DNA of 64,000 nt, taken from positions 1 through 64,000 of the forward strand of contig DAINOD010000001.1 in assembly GCA_036735545.1 (NCBI GenBank). Direction: 5' to 3'. This DNA is from Rubrimonas sp036735545. Lineage in GTDB: Bacteria > Pseudomonadota > Alphaproteobacteria > Rhodobacterales > Rhodobacteraceae. The notes under the pieces are model-generated. The model had not been told where the DNA came from. It did no database searches and worked only from the letters and a program-made list of their open reading frames with translations. The translations under genes and the position numbers were made by a program. Shown piece after piece: positions 23,206-31,290 of this stretch (position 1 is its first letter; every line of letters starts with the position of its first letter).

Positions 23206-24009
23206 ATGGCCGACGGCGCGACGCAAGCGGCGGTGCTGATGCGGGAGGACGCGGACGGCGTCGCCACGCTGACGCTGAACCGCCCCGCCCAGCTCAACGC
23301 CCTGTCCGAGGCGCTGCTGACGGCGCTGCAGGGCGAGTTCGACGCGCTGTCCACGGATCGCTCGACCAGGGTCGTCGTCATCCGCGCCGCGGGCCGCGCC
23401 TTCTGCGCCGGCCACGACCTGCGCGAGATGGAGGCGGCGCGCGCCGGGGTCGACCGGGGGCGCGACTACTTCACCGCCCTGTTCGCCCAGTGCGCGCGCA
23501 TGATGACCACGATCCGCCGCCTGCCCCAGCCGGTGATCGCCGAGGTCCACGGGCTGGCGACCGCCGCGGGCTGCCAGCTCGTCGCCTCCTGCGACATGGC
23601 CGTGGCGGCGCAGGAGGCGCGCTTCGGGGTGAACGGGGTGAACATCGGGCTGTTCTGCTCCACGCCCATGGTGGCGCTGAGCCGCAATGTGCCCGCCAAG
23701 CATGCCTTCGAGATGCTGAGCACCGGCGGCTTCGTCGACGCCGAGCGCGCCGAGCGGATCGGCCTTGTCAACCGCGTCGTCCCGGCCGACCGGCTGGGCG
23801 CCGAGACCGCGGCGCTGGCGCGCACCGTGGCGGGCAAGCTCGCCAGCGCGGTCGCAGTCGGCAAGCGCGCCTTCTACGAGCAGGCCGAGATGACGCTGGA
23901 CGCCGCCTACGCCCACACCGGCCGCGTGATGGTGGAGAACATGCTGCACCGCGACACCGCCGAGGGCGTCGCGGCCTTCCTCGAGAAGCGAGAACCCCGA
24001 TGGACGTGA
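23206..24009 (+). CDS. Enoyl-CoA hydratase/isomerase family protein (ECHDC3-like)
   Basis: The 267-residue crotonase-fold protein has FCAGHDLREM (about residue 66-75) and VHGLATAAGCQLVASCDMAVA (about 114-134), the two oxyanion-hole regions. In GVNIGLFCSTPMVALSR the position usually held by a catalytic Glu is not acidic, as in ECHDC3-type members, so hydratase activity is doubtful. The ATG follows GGGAGGGA. The stop overlaps the next gene's ATG by ten bases. Confidence 0.9.
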   Translation: MADGATQAAVLMREDADGVATLTLNRPAQLNALSEALLTALQGEFDALSTDRSTRVVVIRAAGRAFCAGHDLREMEAARAGVDRGRDYFTALFAQCARMMTTIRRLPQPVIAEVHGLATAAGCQLVASCDMAVAAQEARFGVNGVNIGLFCSTPMVALSRNVPAKHAFEMLSTGGFVDAERAERIGLVNRVVPADRLGAETAALARTVAGKLASAVAVGKRAFYEQAEMTLDAAYAHTGRVMVENMLHRDTAEGVAAFLEKREPRWT

Positions 24010-24692
24010 GGGCGCTCGCGCTGGCGACGGCCCTGCTCGCCGGTCCGGCCGGCGCAGAGCCGCTGCACCTCGCGGAAAGCGGCGACACGTGGCGCGCGAC
24101 CATCGACTTCGCCGCCGAGACCGTCCGCATCGCGCCTCTGCACGAGGCCTTGCGCGCCGAGGCGGAGCGCGCGCTGGACGCCTTCAAGGCCGAGGCGGCG
24201 CGCAACGGCGACGCGTCGCGACCTTACGTCTTCGCGCTGACCGACCGCGTCGCCTTCGCCTCCGACCGCTATGTCAGCATGTTGCGCGCGGTGGAGAGCT
24301 GGACCGGCGGCGCCCACGGCTCGCTCTCGGTCGAGGCGCTGACCTGGGACGACCGCGACGCGGCGGCGGTGACCCTCGACGCTCTGGTGACGCCCGAGGG
24401 CATGGAAGCGATCTCGACCGCGCTGCGCGAAGCGGTCGCCCGCGACGTCTACGGCGGCGAGACGCCGGAGCCATGGCGGGAAGCCGTGGTCAAGGCGACG
24501 GTCGCGAGCCCCATGAAGCTGGCGAACTTCACGGTGACGCCGGGTCCCGACGGTCGCCCGCAAGGTCTCGACTTCCATTTCAATCCCTACGACATCGCGC
24601 CATGGTCGGCCGGCGCGCCGGTAGTCCACGCGCCGCTGGAGGCCTTCGCGCCGCATCTGACGCCCCAGGGCGCGGCGCTGTTCGACCGCTGA
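24000..24692 (+). CDS. Exported DUF3298/RsiV-like protein
   Basis: The 230-residue protein starts with a signal peptide (MDVRALALATALLAGPAGAE). ESWTGGAHGSLSVEALTWD matches the DUF3298 core seen in RsiV-type and other extracytoplasmic proteins. The C-terminal part has LDFHFNPYDIAPWSAGAP, typical of the same domain. It likely sits in the periplasm; its role is unknown and no sigma factor is near. The ATG lies ten bases inside the preceding gene, suggesting coupling. The 115 bases that follow hold only a short GGGTG/CACCC hairpin. Confidence 0.75.
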   Translation: MDVRALALATALLAGPAGAEPLHLAESGDTWRATIDFAAETVRIAPLHEALRAEAERALDAFKAEAARNGDASRPYVFALTDRVAFASDRYVSMLRAVESWTGGAHGSLSVEALTWDDRDAAAVTLDALVTPEGMEAISTALREAVARDVYGGETPEPWREAVVKATVASPMKLANFTVTPGPDGRPQGLDFHFNPYDIAPWSAGAPVVHAPLEAFAPHLTPQGAALFDR

Positions 24693-24807
24693 TCGCGCCG
24701 AGGCGTCCCGGGGGCAACACCCGCGCCCCTCCCGCGCCCCAGCCCTCCGCCGTCGCTGGATTCGCCCGGTGGGGGGGTGTAGCACCCGAGAGGCTGCGGG
24801 AAGCGTG

Positions 24808-25722
24808 ATGCAGATTTACCTGCCCATCGCCGAGATGAGCGTCAACGCCCTCGTCCTTCTGGGCCTGGGCGGCGCCGTAGGCGTGCTTTCCGGCATGTTC
24901 GGCGTCGGCGGCGGTTTCCTGCTGACGCCGCTGCTGCTGTTCATCGGCATTCCCCCGGCCGTGGCCGTGGCGAGCCAGGCCAACCAGATCGTGGCCTCCT
25001 CCTTCTCCGGCGCGCTGGCCTACTGGCGGCGCAAGGCCGTGGACGTGCGGATGGGCCTCGTGCTGCTGGCGGGCGGCGTCGTCGGCTCGTGGCTGGGCGT
25101 CTACATCTTCGCCGCCGCGAGCCGACTGGGACAGATCGAGCTTCTGGTCTCGCTGTGCTACGTGGTGCTGCTGGGCCTCGTCGGCGGGCTGATGATGAAC
25201 GAGAGCGTGCGCACCCTCCTGCGCGCGCGCGCACGCGTCGCGGCGCCGCCCCGCCAGACGCACAACTGGGCGGCGCGGCTGCCGGGCAAGATGCGCTTCC
25301 GCGCCTCCAAGCTCTACATCAGCGTGATACCGCCACTGGCGATCGGCTTCTTCGTCGGGGTGCTTGCGGCGATCATGGGCGTCGGCGGCGGCTTCGTCAT
25401 GATTCCGGCGATGATCTACCTGCTGGGAATGCCGACGGGCGTGGTCGTCGGCACCTCGCTGTTCCAGATCACTCTGCTCGCCGCCTTCACCACGCTGCTG
25501 CACGCGGTGGAGACGCAGTCCGTCGACGTCGTGCTGGCGGTGCTGCTGATCCTCGGCGGGGTGATCGGCGCCCAGGTCGGCGCCGTGCTGGCGGCGCGGC
25601 TGCGCGCCGAGCAGTTGCGCCTGCTGCTGGCCGCCATGGTGCTTGCGGTGGCCGTGAAACTCGCCTTCGACCTCGTGATGGAGCCCAGCGAACTCTATTC
25701 GCTGTCGGAGGCGCGGCAGTGA
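24808..25722 (+). CDS. TauE/SafE family transporter
   Basis: This 304-residue protein has about eight membrane segments in two similar halves. Each half has the glycine-rich signature: GMFGVGGGFLLTP (about residue 29) and AIMGVGGGFVMIP (about 190). The family exports sulfite, sulfoacetate or related anions, though other substrates occur. The start MQIYLPIAEMSVN was chosen because it begins just before the first helix. It overlaps the next gene by four bases (GTGA). The TauE plus TIGR02186 pair recurs in alphaproteobacteria, so they probably work together. Confidence 0.92.
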   Translation: MQIYLPIAEMSVNALVLLGLGGAVGVLSGMFGVGGGFLLTPLLLFIGIPPAVAVASQANQIVASSFSGALAYWRRKAVDVRMGLVLLAGGVVGSWLGVYIFAAASRLGQIELLVSLCYVVLLGLVGGLMMNESVRTLLRARARVAAPPRQTHNWAARLPGKMRFRASKLYISVIPPLAIGFFVGVLAAIMGVGGGFVMIPAMIYLLGMPTGVVVGTSLFQITLLAAFTTLLHAVETQSVDVVLAVLLILGGVIGAQVGAVLAARLRAEQLRLLLAAMVLAVAVKLAFDLVMEPSELYSLSEARQ

Positions 25723-26501
25723 AGGCGCCGGCGATCGCGCTGGCGGCGATCGTCATCGCCGCCCTGCCCGGCGCGGCGCAGCAGGAGAGTCCCGAGCGCA
25801 TCATCGCCGCGCTGAACCAGAACCGCATCGCGATCACTGCGGCCTTCGAGGGGTCCGAGATTTTCGTGTTCGGAGCTATCGCGCGTGAGGCCGCCCTCGA
25901 CGCCGACGCGCCGCCGCTCGGCGTCGTCGTGCGGATCGCCGGGCCGTCGGAGCCGGTCGTCGTGCGGCGCAAGGCGCGGGTGGCCGGCGTCTGGGCCAAC
26001 GTGGCGGGCGAGCGCATCGACAGCGCGCCCAGCTTCTACGCCGTGGCGGCGTCCGGCGCCCTGCACGACACGCTGAGCCACACCGAAGACCTGCGCCACC
26101 GCGTCAGTTTCGAGCATGCGTTGCGTTTCGTCGGCGCCCAGAGCCTCGGCCGCGACCGGGACGCCTACCTCGAGGCGGTGGTGCGGCTGCGACGCGACAA
26201 CGGCCTCTACGTGCTGGAGCCGGGAGGGGTCGCGATCCTCGAGGACACGCTGTTTCGGACGGCCATCGCATTGCCCGCCAACATCGTCGAGGGCGCCTAC
26301 ACGGTGACGGTGCTTCTGACCCGCGACCGCCGCGTGATCGACATCCACCGCGCGGAGATCGCGGTGGCGAAGGCCGGGCTGCACCGCATCGTCTACGACC
26401 TGTCGCGCGACCAGCCGCTGCTCTACGGCGCGCTCGCGATCCTCGTGGCGCTGGCGGCGGGCCTCGCGGCGTCGGAGGCGTTCCGCTGGTTCAGACGCTG
26501 A
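25719..26501 (+). CDS. TIGR02186/Alph_Pro_TM putative transmembrane protein
   Basis: The protein of 260 residues starts at a GTG that overlaps the TauE stop. It has a signal peptide (residues 1-20), a soluble periplasmic region (FEGSEIFVFGAI, PLGVVVRIAGP, RKARVAGVWAN) and a C-terminal membrane anchor at about 235-255. These are features of the alphaproteobacterial TIGR02186 family of unknown function. The coupling with TauE suggests an accessory subunit. It is convergent with crtF, with 16 bases between stops. Confidence 0.88.
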   Translation: MKAPAIALAAIVIAALPGAAQQESPERIIAALNQNRIAITAAFEGSEIFVFGAIAREAALDADAPPLGVVVRIAGPSEPVVVRRKARVAGVWANVAGERIDSAPSFYAVAASGALHDTLSHTEDLRHRVSFEHALRFVGAQSLGRDRDAYLEAVVRLRRDNGLYVLEPGGVAILEDTLFRTAIALPANIVEGAYTVTVLLTRDRRVIDIHRAEIAVAKAGLHRIVYDLSRDQPLLYGALAILVALAAGLAASEAFRWFRR

Positions 26502-26517
26502 CGGCGCCGGCCTGCGC

Positions 26518-27618
26518 TCAGGGCCGCGCCACCAGCACCCGCGCCAGCATCGGCCGCACCGTGCGCGCCTCGCGCACCGAGCCGAACCCCGCCGCGCTCA
26601 GCAGAGCCCCCAGCTCCCGCGCCGTGCGCGGGCGGCCCGACCCCATGGCGAGCAGGTAGAAGCCGAAATAGGCGTCGCCCACCGGCTCCGCGCCCGGGGT
26701 TCCGGCCATGGTCTCGGCGACCAGCACGGCGCCGCCCTCGGGCACGGCCGCGCGGACGTTCTTGAGCAGCTTCAACGCCGGGCCGTCGTCGTGGTCGAAG
26801 CAGACCCGGATGAGGGTGATCAGGTCGAAGCCCTGCGGCAGCGCGTCGGCGAAGAAGTCGCCGCCGTGGGCCTCCGCCGCGACCCCCTCCGCGGCGAAGC
26901 GGGCCGACGCGCGCGCCGCGACCGCCGGCAGGTCGAACACCGCGAGTCTTGGCCCGCCCTTGGCGTGGCGGGCGAGCGCTGCGACGAAATGGCCATCGCC
27001 GCCGCCGACGTCCAGCACGGCGCCGGCCTGCGCGAAGGGGTGCGCCTCCAGCACGTCCTCGACGAAGGTCGCCTGCGACGCGGCCATCAGCGCGGAATAG
27101 TCGGCGACCTTCTCGGGCGTCAGCGCGCCGGCGGCCTCGTTGCGGCTGTAGGCCCAGAAGCCGCCGACCCGTCCGCCCCGCGCCCTCAGCAGCGCCACCG
27201 GATCGGCGAGGTCGGCGTAGAGGGCGGCGTGGTGCTCGATCATCTCGGTCACGCCCGGCGCGCCGTTCAGCGCCGCGCCCAGCGTCCCGAGGGTCCAGCG
27301 CCCGTCGTCGCAGCGCTCGATCAACTCCAGCGCCACGCAGGCGCGCAGCAGGCGCTCCGCGGCCTCGGGCGAAAGGGCGATGCGCGCGGCGACGTCCTCC
27401 AGCCCGAGCGGCCCGCCCGCCAGCGCGCGAAAGAGGCCGAGCCGCACGCCGGCGGTCAGCGCCTGCGTGTAGACGAAGCCGGCGGTCAGATCGAACAGCT
27501 TGCGCGCGTTCTTCAGCGCCACGGGGCGCGTCAGCGGAAAGCGCGCGGCCCAGCGCTGGAAGCGCGGATCGGACAGGCGCGCGTTTCGGAAGGCGCGCCA
27601 GCGGTCGCGCAGGCTCAT
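26518..27618 (-). CDS. crtF: Demethylspheroidene/hydroxyneurosporene O-methyltransferase
   Basis: CrtF methylates the 1-hydroxyl group of acyclic carotenoids using SAM, a late step to spheroidene or spirilloxanthin. The 366-residue form starting at ATG 27618 begins with SLRDRWRAFRNARL and the FQRWAARFPLTRP segment seen in purple-bacterial CrtF. A dimerisation region with winged helix follows. The SAM site is VLDVGGGDGHFVAAL (about residue 200) and the acidic loop is in LAVFDLPAVAARA. A TTG at 27654 overlaps the crtE stop and would add 12 residues. It is the second gene of a crtEF unit. In Rhodobacter bchCXYZ follows; here the unit ends. Confidence 0.94.
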   Translation of the reverse strand: MSLRDRWRAFRNARLSDPRFQRWAARFPLTRPVALKNARKLFDLTAGFVYTQALTAGVRLGLFRALAGGPLGLEDVAARIALSPEAAERLLRACVALELIERCDDGRWTLGTLGAALNGAPGVTEMIEHHAALYADLADPVALLRARGGRVGGFWAYSRNEAAGALTPEKVADYSALMAASQATFVEDVLEAHPFAQAGAVLDVGGGDGHFVAALARHAKGGPRLAVFDLPAVAARASARFAAEGVAAEAHGGDFFADALPQGFDLITLIRVCFDHDDGPALKLLKNVRAAVPEGGAVLVAETMAGTPGAEPVGDAYFGFYLLAMGSGRPRTARELGALLSAAGFGSVREARTVRPMLARVLVARP

Positions 27619-27634
27619 GGCCGCGCGCGACGCC

Positions 27635-28501
27635 TCAAGCGACGCTTCGGTCAAGGTTCTTCGGCGCCAACCGCTTCGCCTGCAGCAGCACGAGGTCGCG
27701 CAGCCCGTCGCGGCCGGGACAGTCGGGGATCGCCGCCACCGCCTCGCCGATCAGCGCCTGCAGGCGCGCCACCGCGCCCGGGACGCCGAGGCTCGCCACC
27801 GCGTTGGGCCGGGCATGGGCGGCGTCCTGTCCGCAGGGCTTGCCGCAATCGCCGCCCAGCGCGTCGGCGAGGTCGTCGGCCACCTGATAGGCCGCGCCCA
27901 GCATCGTCCCCAGCGCGCGCCACGGGCCGGGGTCGGCCCCGGCGGCCAGCGCGCCGCCGGTGGCGGCGGCGGTGAACAGCGCGCCGGTCTTGGCGCGGTG
28001 ATAGGCCTCGACGTCGATCTCGGACTCGCTCTCCCAGCCCTGCCCCGCCGTTATGCCGTGCGGCATGCCGACCGAGCGCGCCACCAGCAGCGTCAGCGCG
28101 GCGGCGGCCTGGGGGTCGGCGGGGGCGGCGCGGGCGAGCGCCTCGAAGGCCGCGACGATCAGCGCGTCGCCCGCCAGCAGCGCCAGCGCCGGCCCGTGGG
28201 CGGCGTGGACCGAAGGCAGACCGCGGCGGGTGGCGGCGTCGTCGAAGCAGGGCATGTCGTCGTGCACGAGCGAGGCGCAATGCAGCAACTCCAGCGCCGC
28301 AGACGCGGCGTCTGACAGCGCCGGATTGGGATCGCCGCAAGCGCCGGCGACGGCCAGCAGCAGCCGGGGACGCACGCGGCCCCCGCCGGGAAACACCCCG
28401 TGGCGGACGGCGGCGGCCAGCCTCGGCGGCGCGCCGGGGCCTTCGGCGCGGCGGACGGCGGCCTCGAGCGCGGCTTCGATGCGGGCGCCGGTGTCGATCA
28501 T
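27635..28501 (-). CDS. crtE: Geranylgeranyl diphosphate synthase
   Basis: CrtE condenses isopentenyl diphosphate with farnesyl diphosphate to C20 diphosphate, the precursor of carotenoids and of the bacteriochlorophyll tail. The 288-residue protein has the first Asp-rich motif DDMPCFDD (about residue 80) and the second, DDLAD (about 205), plus GGGRVRPRL near the N-terminus. The ATG at 28501 follows GGAGG. The PpsR-type site lies 42-59 bases upstream of the start. A TTGACA hexamer on this strand overlaps that site and may be the -35. Confidence 0.95.
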   Translation of the reverse strand: MIDTGARIEAALEAAVRRAEGPGAPPRLAAAVRHGVFPGGGRVRPRLLLAVAGACGDPNPALSDAASAALELLHCASLVHDDMPCFDDAATRRGLPSVHAAHGPALALLAGDALIVAAFEALARAAPADPQAAAALTLLVARSVGMPHGITAGQGWESESEIDVEAYHRAKTGALFTAAATGGALAAGADPGPWRALGTMLGAAYQVADDLADALGGDCGKPCGQDAAHARPNAVASLGVPGAVARLQALIGEAVAAIPDCPGRDGLRDLVLLQAKRLAPKNLDRSVA

Positions 28502-28542
28502 GGGGCCTCCGAGGCGTTGTCGCGTCCGCCTGTCGTTGATAC

Positions 28543-28560
28543 TGTCAATCAGAGTGGACA
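28543..28560. promoter_or_regulatory. PpsR/CrtJ-type binding site in the crtE-crtD intergenic region
   Basis: The site reads TGTCAATCAGAGTGGACA, an exact TGT-N12-ACA match. PpsR (CrtJ) represses photosynthesis genes through this sequence, usually as two copies; I see only one clear copy here. It lies between divergent crtE and crtD. On the minus strand its edge forms TTGACA. Confidence 0.75.
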
Positions 28561-28616
28561 GAAGGCCGCGCCGAGTCAATCGCAGGATGGCGGCGGCCCG
28601 ACAGGGGAGCAACGGT

Positions 28617-30218
28617 TTGGCCCAGCCGCACGCGGTCATCGTCGGCGCCGGCGTCGGCGGCCTTTCGGCAGCGGCGACGCTGGCCGCGCAGGGGCTGAGC
28701 GTCACGGTGCTGGAGCGCGCCGCGGCCCCCGGCGGCAAGATGCGCGAGGTCGCGGCCGGCGGCGCGACCATGGACGCCGGCCCCACCGTCTTCACCATGC
28801 GCTGGGTCTTCGAGGAGCTGTTCGCCGCCTGCGGCGCGACGCTCGACGCGCGGCTGACGCTGGCGCCGACCGACCTGCTCGCCCGCCACGCCTGGACCGA
28901 CGGCGCGCGCTTCGACCTCTGGGCCGAGCCCGCGCGGGCGGCCGAGGCCGTCGCCGCCTTCGCCGGCCCGGACGAGGCGCGCCGCTTCGCGGCGTTCGGC
29001 GCCAGGGCGGCGCGGATCTACCATGCGCTCGAACGCCCCTTCATCGCCGGACAGAGGCCAGGCATGGCGGAGCTGCTGGTCCGCCTCGGCCTGTCGCGGC
29101 TGCCCGCGCTGCTGGAGACGACGCCGTTCCAGAGCATGGCCGCGGCTCTGGCGGGTTCGCTGAAGGACCCGCGCCTTCGCCAGCTTTTCGGCCGCTACGC
29201 GACCTATTGCGGCTCCTCGCCCTACGCCGCCCCCGCCACGCTGATGCTCGTGGCGCATGTGGAGCTGGAGGGCGTCTGGCTGGTCCAGGGCGGGATGCAC
29301 CGCCTCGCCCGCGCGCTGGAGGCGCTGGGCGCGGAGCACGGCGCGACCTACCGCTACGGCGCGCACGTCGCCGACGTCGAGATCGGCCGCGACGGGGCGC
29401 AGGCCGTGCGGCTGGCCACGGGCGAGCGCATCGCGGCCGACGCGGTGGTGTTCAACGGCGACGTCGGCGCGCTCGCGGCTGGCCTGCTGGGCGAGGCCGC
29501 CCGGGCCGCCTGCCCGCCCGCGCCGCGGGCGGCGCGCAGCATCTCGGCGCTGGTCTGGTCGGCCAACGCGCCGACGGCGGGCTTTCCGCTCGACCGCCAC
29601 AACGTCTTTTTCCGCGCCGGCGACTACGCCGAGGAATTCCGCGCCATCTTCGACCGCCGCACCGTTTGCGCCGAGCCGACCGTCTATGTCTGCGCGCAGG
29701 ATCGCGGCGCCGGGCTCGGCGATCCGCAGGGCCCGGAGCGCCTGCACATCCACGTCAACGCCCCCGCCGACGGCGACCGCGCCGCGATGGACCCCGAGGA
29801 GATCGAGCGATGCCGGATCGCGACCCAGACCCTGCTGTCGCGCTGCGGCCTCATGCTGGAGCTGACGCCGCACAACAGCGTGCTGACGGCGCCGGCGGAC
29901 TTCGAGGCGCTGTTTCCGGGGACCGGGGGGTCGCTGTTCGGGCAGGCGACGCACGGGGCCTTCGCGACCTTCCGCCGGTCGGGGGCGCGGACGCGGGTCC
30001 CGGGGCTCTACGCGGCGGGGGGCTCGGCGCATCCGGGGCCGGGCGTGCCGATGGCGGCGATGTCGGGCCGGCTGGCGGCGGCGGCGCTGCTGACGGATCT
30101 GGCCCGGAAGCACGGGGAGGCGAGGCCCCGCGCTTCGACGCGCCCTGCCCGCCCGGCGGCTATCTCTGGTGGTACGTCGACGGCCTCTCCGACGACGGCC
30201 GCCACGGGATCACGCTGA
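28617..30218 (+). CDS. crtD: Hydroxyneurosporene/methoxyneurosporene desaturase (CrtD)
   Basis: CrtD is a phytoene-desaturase-family flavoenzyme that adds the 3,4 double bond to hydroxylated or methoxylated acyclic carotenoids. The FAD-binding Rossmann motif is at residues 7-17 (VIVGAGVGGLSAA), and the C-terminal FAD-binding segment contains GLYAAGGSAHPGPGVPMAAMSGR (written here across two motifs, about 460-482). The TTG at 28617 has GGGGAG seven bases upstream and begins right before the Rossmann fold; an ATG at 28587 is an alternative. After the conserved end (LAAAALLTDLARK) about 36 residues continue in the frame that is wrong for crtC, which is suspicious. Confidence 0.93.
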   Translation: MAQPHAVIVGAGVGGLSAAATLAAQGLSVTVLERAAAPGGKMREVAAGGATMDAGPTVFTMRWVFEELFAACGATLDARLTLAPTDLLARHAWTDGARFDLWAEPARAAEAVAAFAGPDEARRFAAFGARAARIYHALERPFIAGQRPGMAELLVRLGLSRLPALLETTPFQSMAAALAGSLKDPRLRQLFGRYATYCGSSPYAAPATLMLVAHVELEGVWLVQGGMHRLARALEALGAEHGATYRYGAHVADVEIGRDGAQAVRLATGERIAADAVVFNGDVGALAAGLLGEAARAACPPAPRAARSISALVWSANAPTAGFPLDRHNVFFRAGDYAEEFRAIFDRRTVCAEPTVYVCAQDRGAGLGDPQGPERLHIHVNAPADGDRAAMDPEEIERCRIATQTLLSRCGLMLELTPHNSVLTAPADFEALFPGTGGSLFGQATHGAFATFRRSGARTRVPGLYAAGGSAHPGPGVPMAAMSGRLAAAALLTDLARKHGEARPRASTRPARPAAISGGTSTASPTTAATGSR

Positions 30219-31045
30219 TCGCCTTCGTCGGCTCGGTTTTCTCGCCCTATTACCACTGGGCCGGCCGGCGCGCGCCCGAGAACCACCTCTGCCTCAACGT
30301 CGCGCTCTACGGGCCGCGGTCGCGCTGGTCGATGACCGAGCGCCCCGCGCGCGCCGGCGCGCGCGACGCGACCACCTTCCGCATCGGCCCCTCCGCCCTG
30401 CGGTGGGAGGACGACGGGCTGACCGTGGACATCGACGAGACCGCCGTGCCCCATCTGTCGCGCATCCGCGGCCGGGTGCGGCTCACGCCCACCGCGCTGA
30501 ACGCCCGCGCCTTCGCGCTGGACGCAGCGGCACGGCACTGGTGGCGGCCCATCGCGCCGGCCGCGCGCATCGAGGTGGCGATGGAGGGGCCGGCGCAGTC
30601 GTGGCGCGGCGCGGGCTATCTCGACAGCAACTGGGGTTCGGAGCCGGTCGAGGACGCCTTCGCGCGCTGGGACTGGTCGCGCGCCGCGCTGGCTGGGGGG
30701 CGCAGCGCGATCCTCTACGACGCGACCCGGCGCGACGGGACCGACCTGTCGCTGGCCCTGCGCTTCGGGGCGGACGGCGCCATCGAGGAACGCGACCCGC
30801 CGCCCCGCCACGCGCTGCCGCGCACGCTCTGGCGGGTGCCGCGCCGGGTGCAGGCCGACGACGCGCACGCCGTGCGCGAGGTGCGGCGGCTGGAGGACGC
30901 GCCCTTCTACGCCCGCGCCGAACTGCGCACCCGCCTCTGGGGCGAGGACGCCCATGCGGTGCACGAGACGCTGGACGGCGACCGCTTCGCGACGCGCTGG
31001 GTGAAGCTGCTGCTGCCATGGCGGATGCCCCGCAGCCCGTTCTAG
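30122..31045 (+). CDS. crtC: Carotenoid 1,2-hydratase (hydroxyneurosporene synthase), start unresolved
   Basis: CrtC hydrates the terminal double bond of neurosporene, lycopene or related carotenoids. The frame shows the family features PGGYLWWYVDGLSDDG, then FVGSVFSPYYHWAG, then LDSNWGSEPVEDAF, to the end at 31045. About 300 residues is normal for the Rhodobacter type. No ATG, GTG or TTG is present in this frame between the middle of crtD and an ATG about 70 codons in, which is too late. The frame stays open far back into crtD, in the -1 register. A GGGGAGG lies at 30114-30120, but no start codon follows it. The left edge given is only where homology begins. It may be expressed as a CrtD-CrtC fusion, or a base is wrong. 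Confidence 0.88.
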   Translation, partial: EAPRFDAPCPPGGYLWWYVDGLSDDGRHGITLIAFVGSVFSPYYHWAGRRAPENHLCLNVALYGPRSRWSMTERPARAGARDATTFRIGPSALRWEDDGLTVDIDETAVPHLSRIRGRVRLTPTALNARAFALDAAARHWWRPIAPAARIEVAMEGPAQSWRGAGYLDSNWGSEPVEDAFARWDWSRAALAGGRSAILYDATRRDGTDLSLALRFGADGAIEERDPPPRHALPRTLWRVPRRVQADDAHAVREVRRLEDAPFYARAELRTRLWGEDAHAVHETLDGDRFATRWVKLLLPWRMPRSPF

Positions 31046-31084
31046 GAGATCGGCGGCGAAGGATGCGGCCGGTTCGCCCGGACA

Positions 31085-31254
31085 GCGGACGGTCGCGGCC
31101 TGACGCCCTCCGCGTCCGGCTGAAAGCCGCCGGGCCATCGCCCGGCGGCCGGCGACTCGGGTCTCGCCAGCCCGCCCGGGGGGCCAAAGCCCGCCGGGCG
31201 GCGACGCCCGGGCGGTCGCTTCCGCGCGCCGCGGGGCCAGCCGCGACCGTCCGC
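31085..31254. repeat. Structured 170-base element bounded by 15-base inverted repeats
   Basis: The outer arms GCGGACGGTCGCGGC (31085-31099) and its exact reverse complement (31240-31254) enclose about 140 bases. Inside is a perfect 10-base hairpin (31126-31149) and a second palindromic GC block whose start, AAAGC(C)CGCCGGGC, repeats that of the first. It lies in the gene-free stretch 31046-31290 after crtC. There is no T run and no clear target-site duplication. It may be a REP-like or MITE-like element, or a transcript-end structure. Confidence 0.5.
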
Positions 31255-31290
31255 CTCCCGCGGAAGCCGGCCCACCCCCGGCCCGGACCG

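Noticed and set aside
28536..28549. FNR-like box TTGAT...TCAA near the PpsR site
   Set aside because: The spacing is one base short and the second half-site is incomplete; the symmetry is mostly explained by the TGT-N12-ACA site.
31046..31290. Transposon relic between crtC and the drug exporter
   Set aside because: No transposase remnant and no target-site duplication; retained only as a structured repeat element.
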